A stretch of 10,636 nucleotides of DNA, from NCBI GenBank assembly GCA_903925515.1, contig CAIYFP010000070.1, positions 1 to 10,636 on the forward strand, read 5' to 3'. Below the pieces are notes generated by a model. It was not told where the DNA came from, searched no databases, and saw only the letters and a list, made by a program, of their open reading frames with translations. Positions 1 through 6,292 of this stretch are shown piece after piece. A program made the position numbers and the translations under genes. The DNA comes from an uncultured Verrucomicrobiota bacterium. GTDB taxonomy: Bacteria > Verrucomicrobiota > Verrucomicrobiia > Limisphaerales > UBA9464. Positions within the stretch are counted from its first letter, which is position 1, and every line of letters starts with the position of its first letter.

Positions 1-699
1 CAGCCCCGCGACGTCGTCGGCCACCCCGTGGAGCCTGAGCGACAACGCGTTCAGGTTGGAAAGGGTGCCGCCCACGGCCGGGGCATGGCTCCGCACCAGC
101 CCTTGCACGTCCCCGAGCACTGCCTCGGCCCGCTGCGACACCCGCTGAAGACCCGCGAAGGCATTCGTCAGCGCCACCAACGATTGCTCCGACAACAGGA
201 CCCGGTCCACCCGCTCCAGGGCCGAGTCCAGCCGCTTGGCCGTCGTGTCCAGCCGCTGAAGCAAGCCCGCCGCCGACCGGGCCGCCTCCAGCATGTTGAA
301 CGGCGCCACCGCCTCCACCGTGCGCCCATCCACCAGCACGGCACCTTGGTTCCGCGTCGGGACGATCGACACGTACTGGTCCCCAAGGAACCCGCTCTGC
401 TGGATCTCGAAATGCGCGTCCTCGTGGATCCGGTACCGCTGCTGGATCGCGCACCGCACGATCACCTTCCGCCCGTCCTCGTCGAGGTCCAGCGCCTCGA
501 CATGGCCCACCTGCACCCCCGCCATCATCACCTTCGCGCCGGGAACCAGCCCTCCCACCTCCGTGCACGACACGTTCAAGCGCACCAACGGCGTCCACGG
601 CGTCGCGGACTTGGAGAACGTCAGGATCAGGTACGCCAACAACGCCAGCGCCGCCAACGCGAACACGCCGACCTTCAAGCCTTGCCGTTGCCTTTCCAT
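1..699 (-). CDS. mlaD: MlaD-like MCE-domain lipid transport protein, C-terminus cut by window edge
   Basis: The first 233 codons are present; the frame is open to base 1, so the C-terminus lies outside the window. Residues 1-8 are short and basic, and residues 9-28 form a single hydrophobic anchor (VGVFALAALALLAYLILTF). Residues about 37-115 match an MCE/MlaD domain, including V-GGLVPGAKVMMAGVQVGHV and the late QSGFLGDQYVSIVP motif. Residues from about 140 onward are heptad-like and Leu/Ala/Arg-rich, suggesting the long helical or coiled-coil tail typical of MCE proteins. Known of the family: MCE rings, anchored in the inner membrane by one N-terminal helix, form a hydrophobic channel for phospholipids and associate with an MlaE-MlaF ABC core. 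The ATG lies 3 bases after the mlaF stop without a well-placed Shine-Dalgarno, so translational coupling is likely. Family assignment is firm; the exact lipid and transport direction are unknown. Confidence 0.93.
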   Translation of the reverse strand, partial: MERQRQGLKVGVFALAALALLAYLILTFSKSATPWTPLVRLNVSCTEVGGLVPGAKVMMAGVQVGHVEALDLDEDGRKVIVRCAIQQRYRIHEDAHFEIQQSGFLGDQYVSIVPTRNQGAVLVDGRTVEAVAPFNMLEAARSAAGLLQRLDTTAKRLDSALERVDRVLLSEQSLVALTNAFAGLQRVSQRAEAVLGDVQGLVRSHAPAVGGTLSNLNALSLRLHGVADDVAGL

Positions 700-702
700 G
701 AT

Positions 703-1449
703 TCAGGGGGTGTCGGCCGCCTCCGTGGCGATGCCGTTCACGAAGTTGTACACCAACGGGTCCTCCGAGGACAGGATACGCTCGGTCGGGCCGTCCGCAT
801 GAATCTGCCCCTCGTGCAACATCACGACCCGGTTGCTGATCCGGCGCGCGCTCCGCATGTCGTGCGTCACCGCGATGCTCGTCACGCCCAGCTCCTCCCA
901 CACCTTGCGGATCAACCGGTCAATCCGGTCCGACGCGATCGGGTCAAGGCCCGTCGTCGGCTCGTCGTAGAGCAGGATCGAGGGCCGATACACCACCGCC
1001 CGCGCCAGCCCCACCCGCTTGCGCATGCCCCCGGACAACTCCGCCGGGCGCTTCCCCTCGATCCCCGGCAGCTCCACCCGCTCCAGCGCATCCGCCACCA
1101 TCGCGCGCATCTCCGCCTCCGTGTGACGCCCCTCCCGGCGCAGCACGAAGCTCACGTTCTCGTACACCGTCATCGAGTCGAACAACGCCGCCATCTGGAA
1201 CAGCATCCCAAACCTTCGCCGCACCCCGATCAACGCCCGCTCGTCCAGCCCGCCCATCGCCCGGCCGTCAATCCGCACCTCCCCCGAGTCCGGCGGCACC
1301 AGCCCGATCAGGTGCTTCAACAGGACGGACTTCCCCCCGCCCGACCGGCCGATGATCACCACCGCCTCCCCCGCGTCGATGCGCAGGTCCACCCCCCGCA
1401 ACACCCGCTGCGTCCCGAAGCCCTTGTGCACGTCCCGCACCTCGATCAT
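703..1449 (-). CDS. mlaF: MlaF-like ABC transporter ATP-binding protein
   Basis: A 248-residue ABC ATPase with all core motifs: Walker A GRSGGGKS (34-41), Q-loop Gln85 in LFQ, signature LSGGM (138-142), Walker B ILLYDEP with catalytic Glu163, D-loop GLDP and switch His196 in VTHDM. The segment around YENVSF and the late DPLVYNFVNG resemble MlaF/Ttg2A rather than import-type ATPases. It should power MlaE/MlaD lipid movement at the cytoplasmic face of the inner membrane. The start chosen is the ATG giving MIEVRDVHKGFG, the canonical ABC N-terminus, 5 bases after the mlaE stop. The frame stays open far upstream (to about 2196), but that extension is antisense-like, low-complexity and overlaps mlaE out of frame, so I reject it. 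No clear Shine-Dalgarno is seen, which fits coupling to mlaE. Confidence 0.96.
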   Translation of the reverse strand: MIEVRDVHKGFGTQRVLRGVDLRIDAGEAVVIIGRSGGGKSVLLKHLIGLVPPDSGEVRIDGRAMGGLDERALIGVRRRFGMLFQMAALFDSMTVYENVSFVLRREGRHTEAEMRAMVADALERVELPGIEGKRPAELSGGMRKRVGLARAVVYRPSILLYDEPTTGLDPIASDRIDRLIRKVWEELGVTSIAVTHDMRSARRISNRVVMLHEGQIHADGPTERILSSEDPLVYNFVNGIATEAADTP

Positions 1450-1454
1450 GGCGC

Positions 1455-2234
1455 TCAGGTTGGGTTCAGCACCCGGTTCAGCAGGAGGGTCAGGAAGAAG
1501 TTCACCACAAGGATCGAGATGCTCGCCATCACCACCGCCTCCGTGGTCGCACGCCCCACGCCCTCCGCCCCTTGCCGGCACGTCAGCCCCTTGTGGCAGC
1601 TCACCACCGAGATGATCGCCCCAAACACCACCGCCTTGATCAGCCCGATCACCACGTCCGGCGGGTCCGTGTACCGGCGCATGTTCGCAAGGTAGTACGC
1701 CCCGTCGATCCCAAGGAATCGCACGCCAACCTGGTAGCTCCCGACAATCCCCACGAACACGGCCTCGATGCTCAGCAACGGCGCCGCCAGCACCGTCGCC
1801 AGCACCCGCGGCACCACAAGGTAGTCCACCGGGTGCGTCGCCAGCGTGCGCAGCGCGTCGATCTGCTCCGTCACCTTCATCGTGCCCAGCTCCGCCGCCA
1901 TCGCCGCGCCCACCCGCGCCGTCAACATCAACGCCGCCAACACCGGCCCCAGCTCGCTGCACATCCCCACGGAAACCACCGCCCCAGTCGCCGTGTCCAT
2001 CTTGACCTTGTGGAACTGGAAGAATGTCTGCGCGCACAGGACCATCCCCGTCGCGGCGCCCGTCGTCAGCACCACCGTCTGGCTCTTCACCCCCACGAAG
2101 TGCATCTGCGACAGGAAATCCGGCCACGAGGGCCTCCGGTGACGCAACGAGCCGCCGAGGTCGCGGCACATCACCACGATCTCGCCCACGTCCCACACCA
2201 CGTCCCTCACGCGCCGCACCATGGCCGATGGCAT
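1455..2234 (-). CDS. mlaE: MlaE-family phospholipid ABC transporter permease
   Basis: A 259-residue integral membrane protein of the MlaE/YrbE family. The diagnostic stretch is at about 94-128 (ELGPVLAALMLTARVGA followed by AAELGTMKVTEQIDAL). Hydrophobic segments lie at about 53-72, 95-115, 138-165, 195-213 and 233-255, which fits the family's multi-span core. The first 45 residues would be the amphipathic lead-in helix seen in this family. In the MCE transporter the permease dimer sits beneath the MlaD ring and is energised by MlaF. The start is supported by a clear AGGAGG on the minus strand (2247-2242) seven bases before the ATG; an in-frame ATG four codons later is less well spaced. It is the first gene of the E-F-D cluster and follows clpC by 102 nt. 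Confidence 0.96.
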   Translation of the reverse strand: MPSAMVRRVRDVVWDVGEIVVMCRDLGGSLRHRRPSWPDFLSQMHFVGVKSQTVVLTTGAATGMVLCAQTFFQFHKVKMDTATGAVVSVGMCSELGPVLAALMLTARVGAAMAAELGTMKVTEQIDALRTLATHPVDYLVVPRVLATVLAAPLLSIEAVFVGIVGSYQVGVRFLGIDGAYYLANMRRYTDPPDVVIGLIKAVVFGAIISVVSCHKGLTCRQGAEGVGRATTEAVVMASISILVVNFFLTLLLNRVLNPT

Positions 2235-2241
2235 CTCAAGG

Positions 2242-2247
2242 CCTCCT
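2242..2247 (-). promoter_or_regulatory. Ribosome binding site of mlaE
   Basis: The minus strand reads AGGAGG with a 7-base spacer before the ATG at 2234. It is the best Shine-Dalgarno before any gene here and decides the mlaE start. It sits in the clpC-mlaE gap, where I see no U-tract terminator, so mlaEFD may be reached by read-through from clpC or have its own unseen promoter. Confidence 0.7.
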
Positions 2248-2336
2248 CAACCCGCCATGGGCATTTCCCCGGGCCTTCCCCACGGCCACCCCCGTCCCTC
2301 CTGCGGGGAACGCCACGCACTCATGCCCGCGCCACC

Positions 2337-4865
2337 TCACGGGGCCGCCGGCTTCTCGCCCGCCGCGCCCGCCGGCTGCGTGAAAGTCAGGGTGTCCCCC
2401 TCGGCGCTCACCAGCACGTCGCCCTCGGCCATGAGCCCGCCCCGCAGGATCTCCTCGGCCAACGGGTCCTCAAGGTAACGTTCGACCGCGCGCCGCATCG
2501 GCCGCGCCCCATACTGCGGGTCAAAGCCCTTCCCAATCAGGAACTCCCGCGCCTTGTCGTCCAGCACCACCCGCACGTTCTTCCGCCGGATTCGCTCCGC
2601 CACCTTGGCGACCTCAAGCTCGAGGATCAGCATCAGGTCCGGCCGGCCCAGCGTGCGGAACACGATCACGTCGTCCAGCCGGTTGATGAACTCCGGCCGG
2701 AACGCCCGCTTCGCCTCCTCAAGGATCCGCCCGCGCATCGCCTCGTGGTCCGTGTCTTCCGCCGCCTTCGCAAACCCCATCGTGGACTGTTTCCGGATCG
2801 CCTCCGACCCGACGTTGGACGTCAGCAGGATGATCGTGTTCCGGAAGTCCACCACCCGCCCCAGCGAGTCCGTCAGCTTCCCCTCCTCGAGGATTTGCAG
2901 GAGCATGTTCATCACGTCCGGATGCGCCTTCTCGATCTCGTCGAACAGGACCACCGAGTAGGGCTGGCGCCGGACCTTCTCCGTGAGCTGCCCCCCCTCC
3001 TCGTACCCGACATAGCCCGGAGGCGATCCCACAAGCCGGCTCACCGTGAACTTCTCCATGTACTCGGACATGTCGAGCTGCACCAGCGCCGCCGCGCTGC
3101 CGAACATTTGCTCCGCCAAGGTCCGCGCCAGCAGCGTCTTCCCGACGCCCGTCGGCCCCAGCAACGCGAAGCAACCAATCGGGCGACGCGGGTCCTTCAG
3201 GTCCGTCCGGGCACGTCTCAGCGCCTTCGCCAGCGTCGTCACCGCGTCCCGCTGCCCGATCACCACCTTGCCAAGCTCCTCCTCGACCATCAGCAGCTTC
3301 TGCGTCTCCGACTGCCCCATCCGCCTCAAGGGAATGCCCGTCCACTTCGCCACCACGTGCAGGATGTCGTCCTCGCTCACCGCCACGCGCCGCTCGTCCT
3401 TCGCGGTCTTCCAGTCCGCAAGCACCTTCTCCAGCCGTTCCTTCGCCTGCCGCTCCCGGTCTCGAAGCTGGGCCGCGCCCTCGAAGTCCTGGCCCTTGAT
3501 CGCCTTCTCCTTCTGGCCGCGGATCGCCTCGATCTCCGCCTCGATCCCCTTCACGTCCGGCGGCCTTTGCATCGACGCAATCCGCGCCCGCGAGCCGGCC
3601 TCGTCCATCACGTCGATCGCCTTGTCCGGCAGGAAGCGGGAGGTGATGTAACGGTCCGAGAGCTTCACGCACGCCTCGATCGCCTCCGGCGAGTAGTCCG
3701 CCTTGTGGTGGTCCTCGTACTTTGACTTCAACCCGTTGAGGATCGTGATCGCGTCCTCCACCGACGGGGGCTCGACCTTCACGGTCTGGAACCGGCGCTC
3801 CAGCGCGGAGTCCTTCTCGATGTACTTCCGGTACTCGGCGAGCGTGGTGGCGCCCACGATTTGCAGCTCGCCGCGGCTCAGCGCCGGCTTGAAGATGTTC
3901 GACGCGTCCATCGTGCCCTCCGCCGACCCCGCGCCCACGATGGTGTGCAGCTCGTCGATGAAGAGGATGATGTTCCGGTGGCGCCGGATCTCGTCCATCA
4001 CCGCCTTGATCCGCTCCTCGAACTGGCCCCGGTACTTCGTCCCGGCCACCATCAACGCGAGGTCCAGGGTCACGATTCGCTTGTCGTGCAGGATCTCCGG
4101 CACCGCGCCGCGCGCGATCTCCTGAGCCAGCCCCTCCACGATCGCCGTCTTGCCAACGCCCGCCTCCCCAAGGAGCACCGGGTTGTTCTTCGTCCGGCGG
4201 CACAGGATCTGGATCACGCGCTCGATCTCCGCCGCCCGGCCAATCACCGGGTCCATGTCCCCCTTGCGCGCGATCTCCGTCAGGTCACGCCCGAACGCCT
4301 TCAACGCTGGCGTCTTCCCCTCGCCCTTGCCCTTGCCCTTGCCTTCCTTCGCCTCGCCCTCGTTCGTGAGCTGCTCATCGGGGTTCTCGCCCCCCTCGCC
4401 CCCTCCCTGCTGGAACTGGGGGTCGAGCTCCTTCAGGATCTCCTGCCGGCATTGCGCAAGGTCCACGTCCAGGTTCTTCAGCACCTTGGCCGCCACGCCC
4501 TCCCCGTCCCGCTGCAAACCGAGAAGGATGTGCTCCGTGCCCACGTACGTGTGGTTCATCGCCTTGGCCTCCTCGCCCGCCAGCTTCAGCACCTTCTTCA
4601 CCCGCGGCGTCAGCGGAAGGTTCCCCGTCACGCTCGGGGGCGGCCCCGGCTTCATCTCCTTCTCCACCTCGGCCCGCACCGTGTCGATGTCGAAGCCCAT
4701 CCTCTGCAACACGTTCACCGCCACCCCCTGCCCCAGCTTGATCAAGCCCAGCAACAGGTGCTCGGTCCCAACGAAGTTGTGGTTGAACCGGTCCGCCTCC
4801 TTGCGCGCCAAGGCCAAGACCTGCTGCGCCCGAGGGGTGAAGTTATTGAGACTGTCGTCGCTCAT
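2337..4865 (-). CDS. clpC: ClpC-type AAA+ unfoldase, ATP-binding subunit of Clp protease
   Basis: An 842-residue HSP100 protein of the usual ClpC length. Residues 4-146 hold the double Clp-N repeat (NFTPRAQQVL, FVGTEHLLLGL; then LTPRVKKVL, YVGTEHILLGL). A Gly/Lys/Glu-rich linker spans about 150-186. D1 has Walker A GEAGVGKT (233-240), Walker B LFIDE (301-305) and the ERRF Arg-finger region (356-359). A UVR-type coiled region at about 445-480 (EKAIKGQDFEGAAQLRD) marks ClpC rather than ClpA or ClpB. D2 has Walker A GPTGVGKT (570-577), Walker B VVLFDE (638-643) and sensor-2 GARP (786-789). The MGF at 696-698 lies where ClpC proteins carry the VGF-like ClpP-docking tripeptide, so it should feed substrates to ClpP, which is not in this window. 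No frameshift or missing catalytic residue is seen. The start gives the standard ClpC N-terminus, but lacks an obvious Shine-Dalgarno. Confidence 0.98.
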   Translation of the reverse strand: MSDDSLNNFTPRAQQVLALARKEADRFNHNFVGTEHLLLGLIKLGQGVAVNVLQRMGFDIDTVRAEVEKEMKPGPPPSVTGNLPLTPRVKKVLKLAGEEAKAMNHTYVGTEHILLGLQRDGEGVAAKVLKNLDVDLAQCRQEILKELDPQFQQGGGEGGENPDEQLTNEGEAKEGKGKGKGEGKTPALKAFGRDLTEIARKGDMDPVIGRAAEIERVIQILCRRTKNNPVLLGEAGVGKTAIVEGLAQEIARGAVPEILHDKRIVTLDLALMVAGTKYRGQFEERIKAVMDEIRRHRNIILFIDELHTIVGAGSAEGTMDASNIFKPALSRGELQIVGATTLAEYRKYIEKDSALERRFQTVKVEPPSVEDAITILNGLKSKYEDHHKADYSPEAIEACVKLSDRYITSRFLPDKAIDVMDEAGSRARIASMQRPPDVKGIEAEIEAIRGQKEKAIKGQDFEGAAQLRDRERQAKERLEKVLADWKTAKDERRVAVSEDDILHVVAKWTGIPLRRMGQSETQKLLMVEEELGKVVIGQRDAVTTLAKALRRARTDLKDPRRPIGCFALLGPTGVGKTLLARTLAEQMFGSAAALVQLDMSEYMEKFTVSRLVGSPPGYVGYEEGGQLTEKVRRQPYSVVLFDEIEKAHPDVMNMLLQILEEGKLTDSLGRVVDFRNTIILLTSNVGSEAIRKQSTMGFAKAAEDTDHEAMRGRILEEAKRAFRPEFINRLDDVIVFRTLGRPDLMLILELEVAKVAERIRRKNVRVVLDDKAREFLIGKGFDPQYGARPMRRAVERYLEDPLAEEILRGGLMAEGDVLVSAEGDTLTFTQPAGAAGEKPAAP
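4323..4343. repeat. Hexanucleotide simple repeat in the clpC linker
   Basis: Three tandem GCCCTT units plus GCC on the plus strand encode the KGKGKG part of the flexible linker between the Clp-N domain and D1. Unit-number changes would keep the frame and only alter linker length, so this is a plausible site of harmless length variation between strains. Confidence 0.6.
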
Positions 4866-4872
4866 GGAAGCA

Positions 4873-4897
4873 TCGCCCGTGCATCGCTCGCCCGTGC
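4873..4897 (-). repeat. 10-bp direct repeat in the clpC leader
   Basis: TCGCCCGTGC occurs on the plus strand at 4873-4882 and again at 4888-4897, with a 15-base period, immediately before the clpC start codon. The function is unknown. It could be a protein-binding site in the leader or a chance product of GC-rich sequence. Confidence 0.4.
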
Positions 4898-4899
4898 CA

Positions 4900-4938
4900 C
4901 GGACACCCCACAGTGTCCGCGCCCCGCCGCGCCGTCAA
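4900..4938 (-). promoter_or_regulatory. Candidate clpC promoter with overlapping palindromic operator
   Basis: On the minus strand a TTGACG (4938-4933) is followed after 17 bases by CACTGT (4915-4910), a good -35 with a poor -10. A perfect 7-bp inverted repeat, CGGACAC / GTGTCCG with a 6-base loop (4900-4919), overlaps the putative -10, as an operator would. It does not match the CIRCE (HrcA) or CtsR consensus that I know. The promoter call is weak; the inverted repeat itself is directly visible. Confidence 0.3.
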
Positions 4939-5006
4939 AAGAGTTTACGCCCCCATGCCCTCCCGTCGCAGCCTGCGGGCGCCCCGGTCGGATGACCTCC
5001 GGCCCC

Positions 5007-5939
5007 CTACTCCAGCAGCTCCAGTCCGCCACCCGCGACCGCCCGCAACCGCGCCCTCAGGCCCCATGGCAGGCTCCGCTTCCGGGGCTCGTGCCCGTAA
5101 GCATAGCCCATCACCACCGGAATGCCCGCGTCCCCGGCCACCTCCCGCACGATCTCCTCCAACCCAAGCCATCCGCCAGAACGCTCCGCCGGGCCGCAGT
5201 CCGTGAACTGTCCAAGCACCAATCCCGCCAACCCGTGCAACACGCCGGCCAACCGAAGCTGCACCAGCATGCGGTCCAGCCGGTGCAAATGCTCGTGCAC
5301 GTCCTCGAGGACGAGCAGCGCACCCTTCATGGACGGCAAGTGCCCCGTGCCCATCAGGGACGCAACCAGCGAGAGGCACCCGCCCACCAACGGCCCCTCG
5401 GCGTCGCCCGACACCACCACCCGCCATGGTTCCCCCGGCGGGTTCCCAAGCTGCATCCCCATCGTCTCGCCCTCCACCAACGCCCAGAACCCCTCCTGCG
5501 TGAACGCGTCGATGCCTCGGGCAAACTCCACGCCCGCCATCGGGCCCGAGACGCTCGCAAGCCCGCACCGCGCCAACATGGACATCTGCAACGCCGTCAC
5601 GTCGCTGTAGCCCACCAGCCACTTGGGGTCCCTTCGGGCCGCGTCCACGTCCACCCGCCCGAGCAACCGCCCGCATCCATAGCCGCCCCGCACGGCCATC
5701 AACATCCGCACCGAGGGGTCCCGAAGCAGGCCGTTCAAGTCCTCCACGCGCTCCGCGTCGGTGCCCGCGAACCCGCCATGACGCGCCCCGACATGCGCCC
5801 CCAACCGCACCCGGTACCCTCGTGACTCCAACGCGCGTCGCCCCGCCTCAATCCTTGCCGGGTCCACCACGGCGCCCGCCGGGCAAAACAGGCCAACCTC
5901 GTCCCCGTGCCGAATCGGGCGCGGCCTCAACGTCGTCAT
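5007..5939 (-). CDS. ldcA: LD-carboxypeptidase, peptidase family S66 (LdcA-like)
   Basis: A 310-residue S66 serine peptidase. The N-terminal lobe begins IRHGDEVGLFCPAGAV, followed by MAVRGGYGCGRLL (81-93), the substrate-pocket loop of the family. The catalytic triad is visible: Ser112 in VGYSDVTAL, Glu212 in LVLEDVHE, and His283 in GYAYGHEP followed by PWG. The S-E-H spacing (100 and 71) resembles that of known LdcA enzymes. Known role: removal of the terminal D-Ala from murein tetrapeptides in the cytoplasm during peptidoglycan recycling. No signal peptide is seen, consistent with that. The family also contains MccF (microcin C self-immunity), which sequence alone cannot fully exclude. The frame stays open to about 6215, but the extension is Pro/Arg/Ala-rich and unlike the family. 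An ATG three codons upstream (5948) is an equally possible start. clpC follows after 141 nt. Confidence 0.93.
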   Translation of the reverse strand: MTTLRPRPIRHGDEVGLFCPAGAVVDPARIEAGRRALESRGYRVRLGAHVGARHGGFAGTDAERVEDLNGLLRDPSVRMLMAVRGGYGCGRLLGRVDVDAARRDPKWLVGYSDVTALQMSMLARCGLASVSGPMAGVEFARGIDAFTQEGFWALVEGETMGMQLGNPPGEPWRVVVSGDAEGPLVGGCLSLVASLMGTGHLPSMKGALLVLEDVHEHLHRLDRMLVQLRLAGVLHGLAGLVLGQFTDCGPAERSGGWLGLEEIVREVAGDAGIPVVMGYAYGHEPRKRSLPWGLRARLRAVAGGGLELLE

Positions 5940-6217
5940 TGGCCTCATGTTGCAAGCCGCCCGCGCCGGCGTCACGCCCGGCCGTGGACCAGCAAGGAGC
6001 AGGCGAGGGCGCAAGCTCGGGAGCGGAGTTCCCTGTCCTGCGCTGCCCTGCCTTGCCTTGCCGCGGGCCACGCCGCGTGACGCCGATCGGCACGGCGGAT
6101 GATGCGGCGACGCGGGCCCGGGCGGGTCTGGGAAGGCTGGGCGGGTTGGATCGGCAGACGGGGATGCACCGACGACGGGCGCCATCCCCGGGGCCATCGC
6201 CGGACACGGACGCAAAA
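5940..6217. other. Intergenic region upstream of ldcA
   Basis: No gene is supported between the ldcA start and the terminator of the upstream surface-protein gene. The reading frames here are Pro/Arg/Ala-rich shadows. The region should hold the ldcA promoter on the minus strand, but I find no convincing -35/-10 pair; the only marked structure is the degenerate pentamer run at 6031-6062. A GGCGG lies about seven bases before the ATG at 5948 and could serve as a weak ribosome binding site. Confidence 0.5.
6031..6062. repeat. Degenerate pentanucleotide tandem repeat
   Basis: Six consecutive 5-base units on the plus strand read CCCTG, TCCTG, CGCTG, CCCTG, CCTTG, CCTTG, then CC. It is non-coding and lies about 90 bases upstream of ldcA. 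It is probably a slippage product; a role in ldcA expression is possible but not shown. Confidence 0.45.
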
Positions 6218-6241
6218 GGGGCCGGGCATGCGCCCGGCCCC
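6218..6241 (-). terminator. Rho-independent terminator of the PA14 surface-protein gene
   Basis: A perfect 10-bp GC stem (GGGGCCGGGC / GCCCGGCCCC) with a 4-base loop is followed on the minus strand by TTTT (6217-6214). It begins 51 bases after the stop codon at 6293. The T-run is short but the stem is very strong. It separates the surface-protein transcript from ldcA. On the plus strand no T-run follows, so it acts in one direction only. Confidence 0.8.
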
Positions 6242-6258
6242 GCGGAAACAGGCCTCAA

Positions 6259-6277
6259 CCCCGCGCATGGCGCGGGG
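6259..6277 (-). other. Second perfect hairpin in the 3' untranslated region
   Basis: CCCCGCGC and GCGCGGGG pair perfectly over 8 bp around a 3-base loop, between the stop codon and the terminator hairpin. There is no following T-run, so it is not a terminator by itself. It may protect the mRNA 3' end or act with the terminator as a tandem structure. Confidence 0.5.
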
Positions 6278-6292
6278 GACGGCCGGTTCTTG

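Noticed and set aside
1450..2196. An N-terminal extension of MlaF giving a 497-residue protein
   Set aside because: The added part overlaps mlaE out of frame, is low-complexity, and the ABC domain begins exactly at the ATG at 1449.
2235..2336. A possible terminator between clpC and mlaE
   Set aside because: Only short GC stems of 4-5 bp are seen and no T-run follows on the minus strand.
28..3725. Long plus-strand open frames opposite mlaD, mlaF, mlaE and clpC
   Set aside because: They are Arg/His/Pro-rich shadows without domains; the minus-strand products match known families over their full lengths.
4960..4985. A partial match (CGCAGCCTG) to the right-edge inverted-repeat arm, between ldcA and clpC
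   Set aside because: Only nine bases match, which is expected by chance in this composition.
5940..6215. A 92-residue N-terminal extension of the LD-carboxypeptidase
   Set aside because: It is Pro/Ala/Arg-rich, has no signal peptide and lies before the normal family start.
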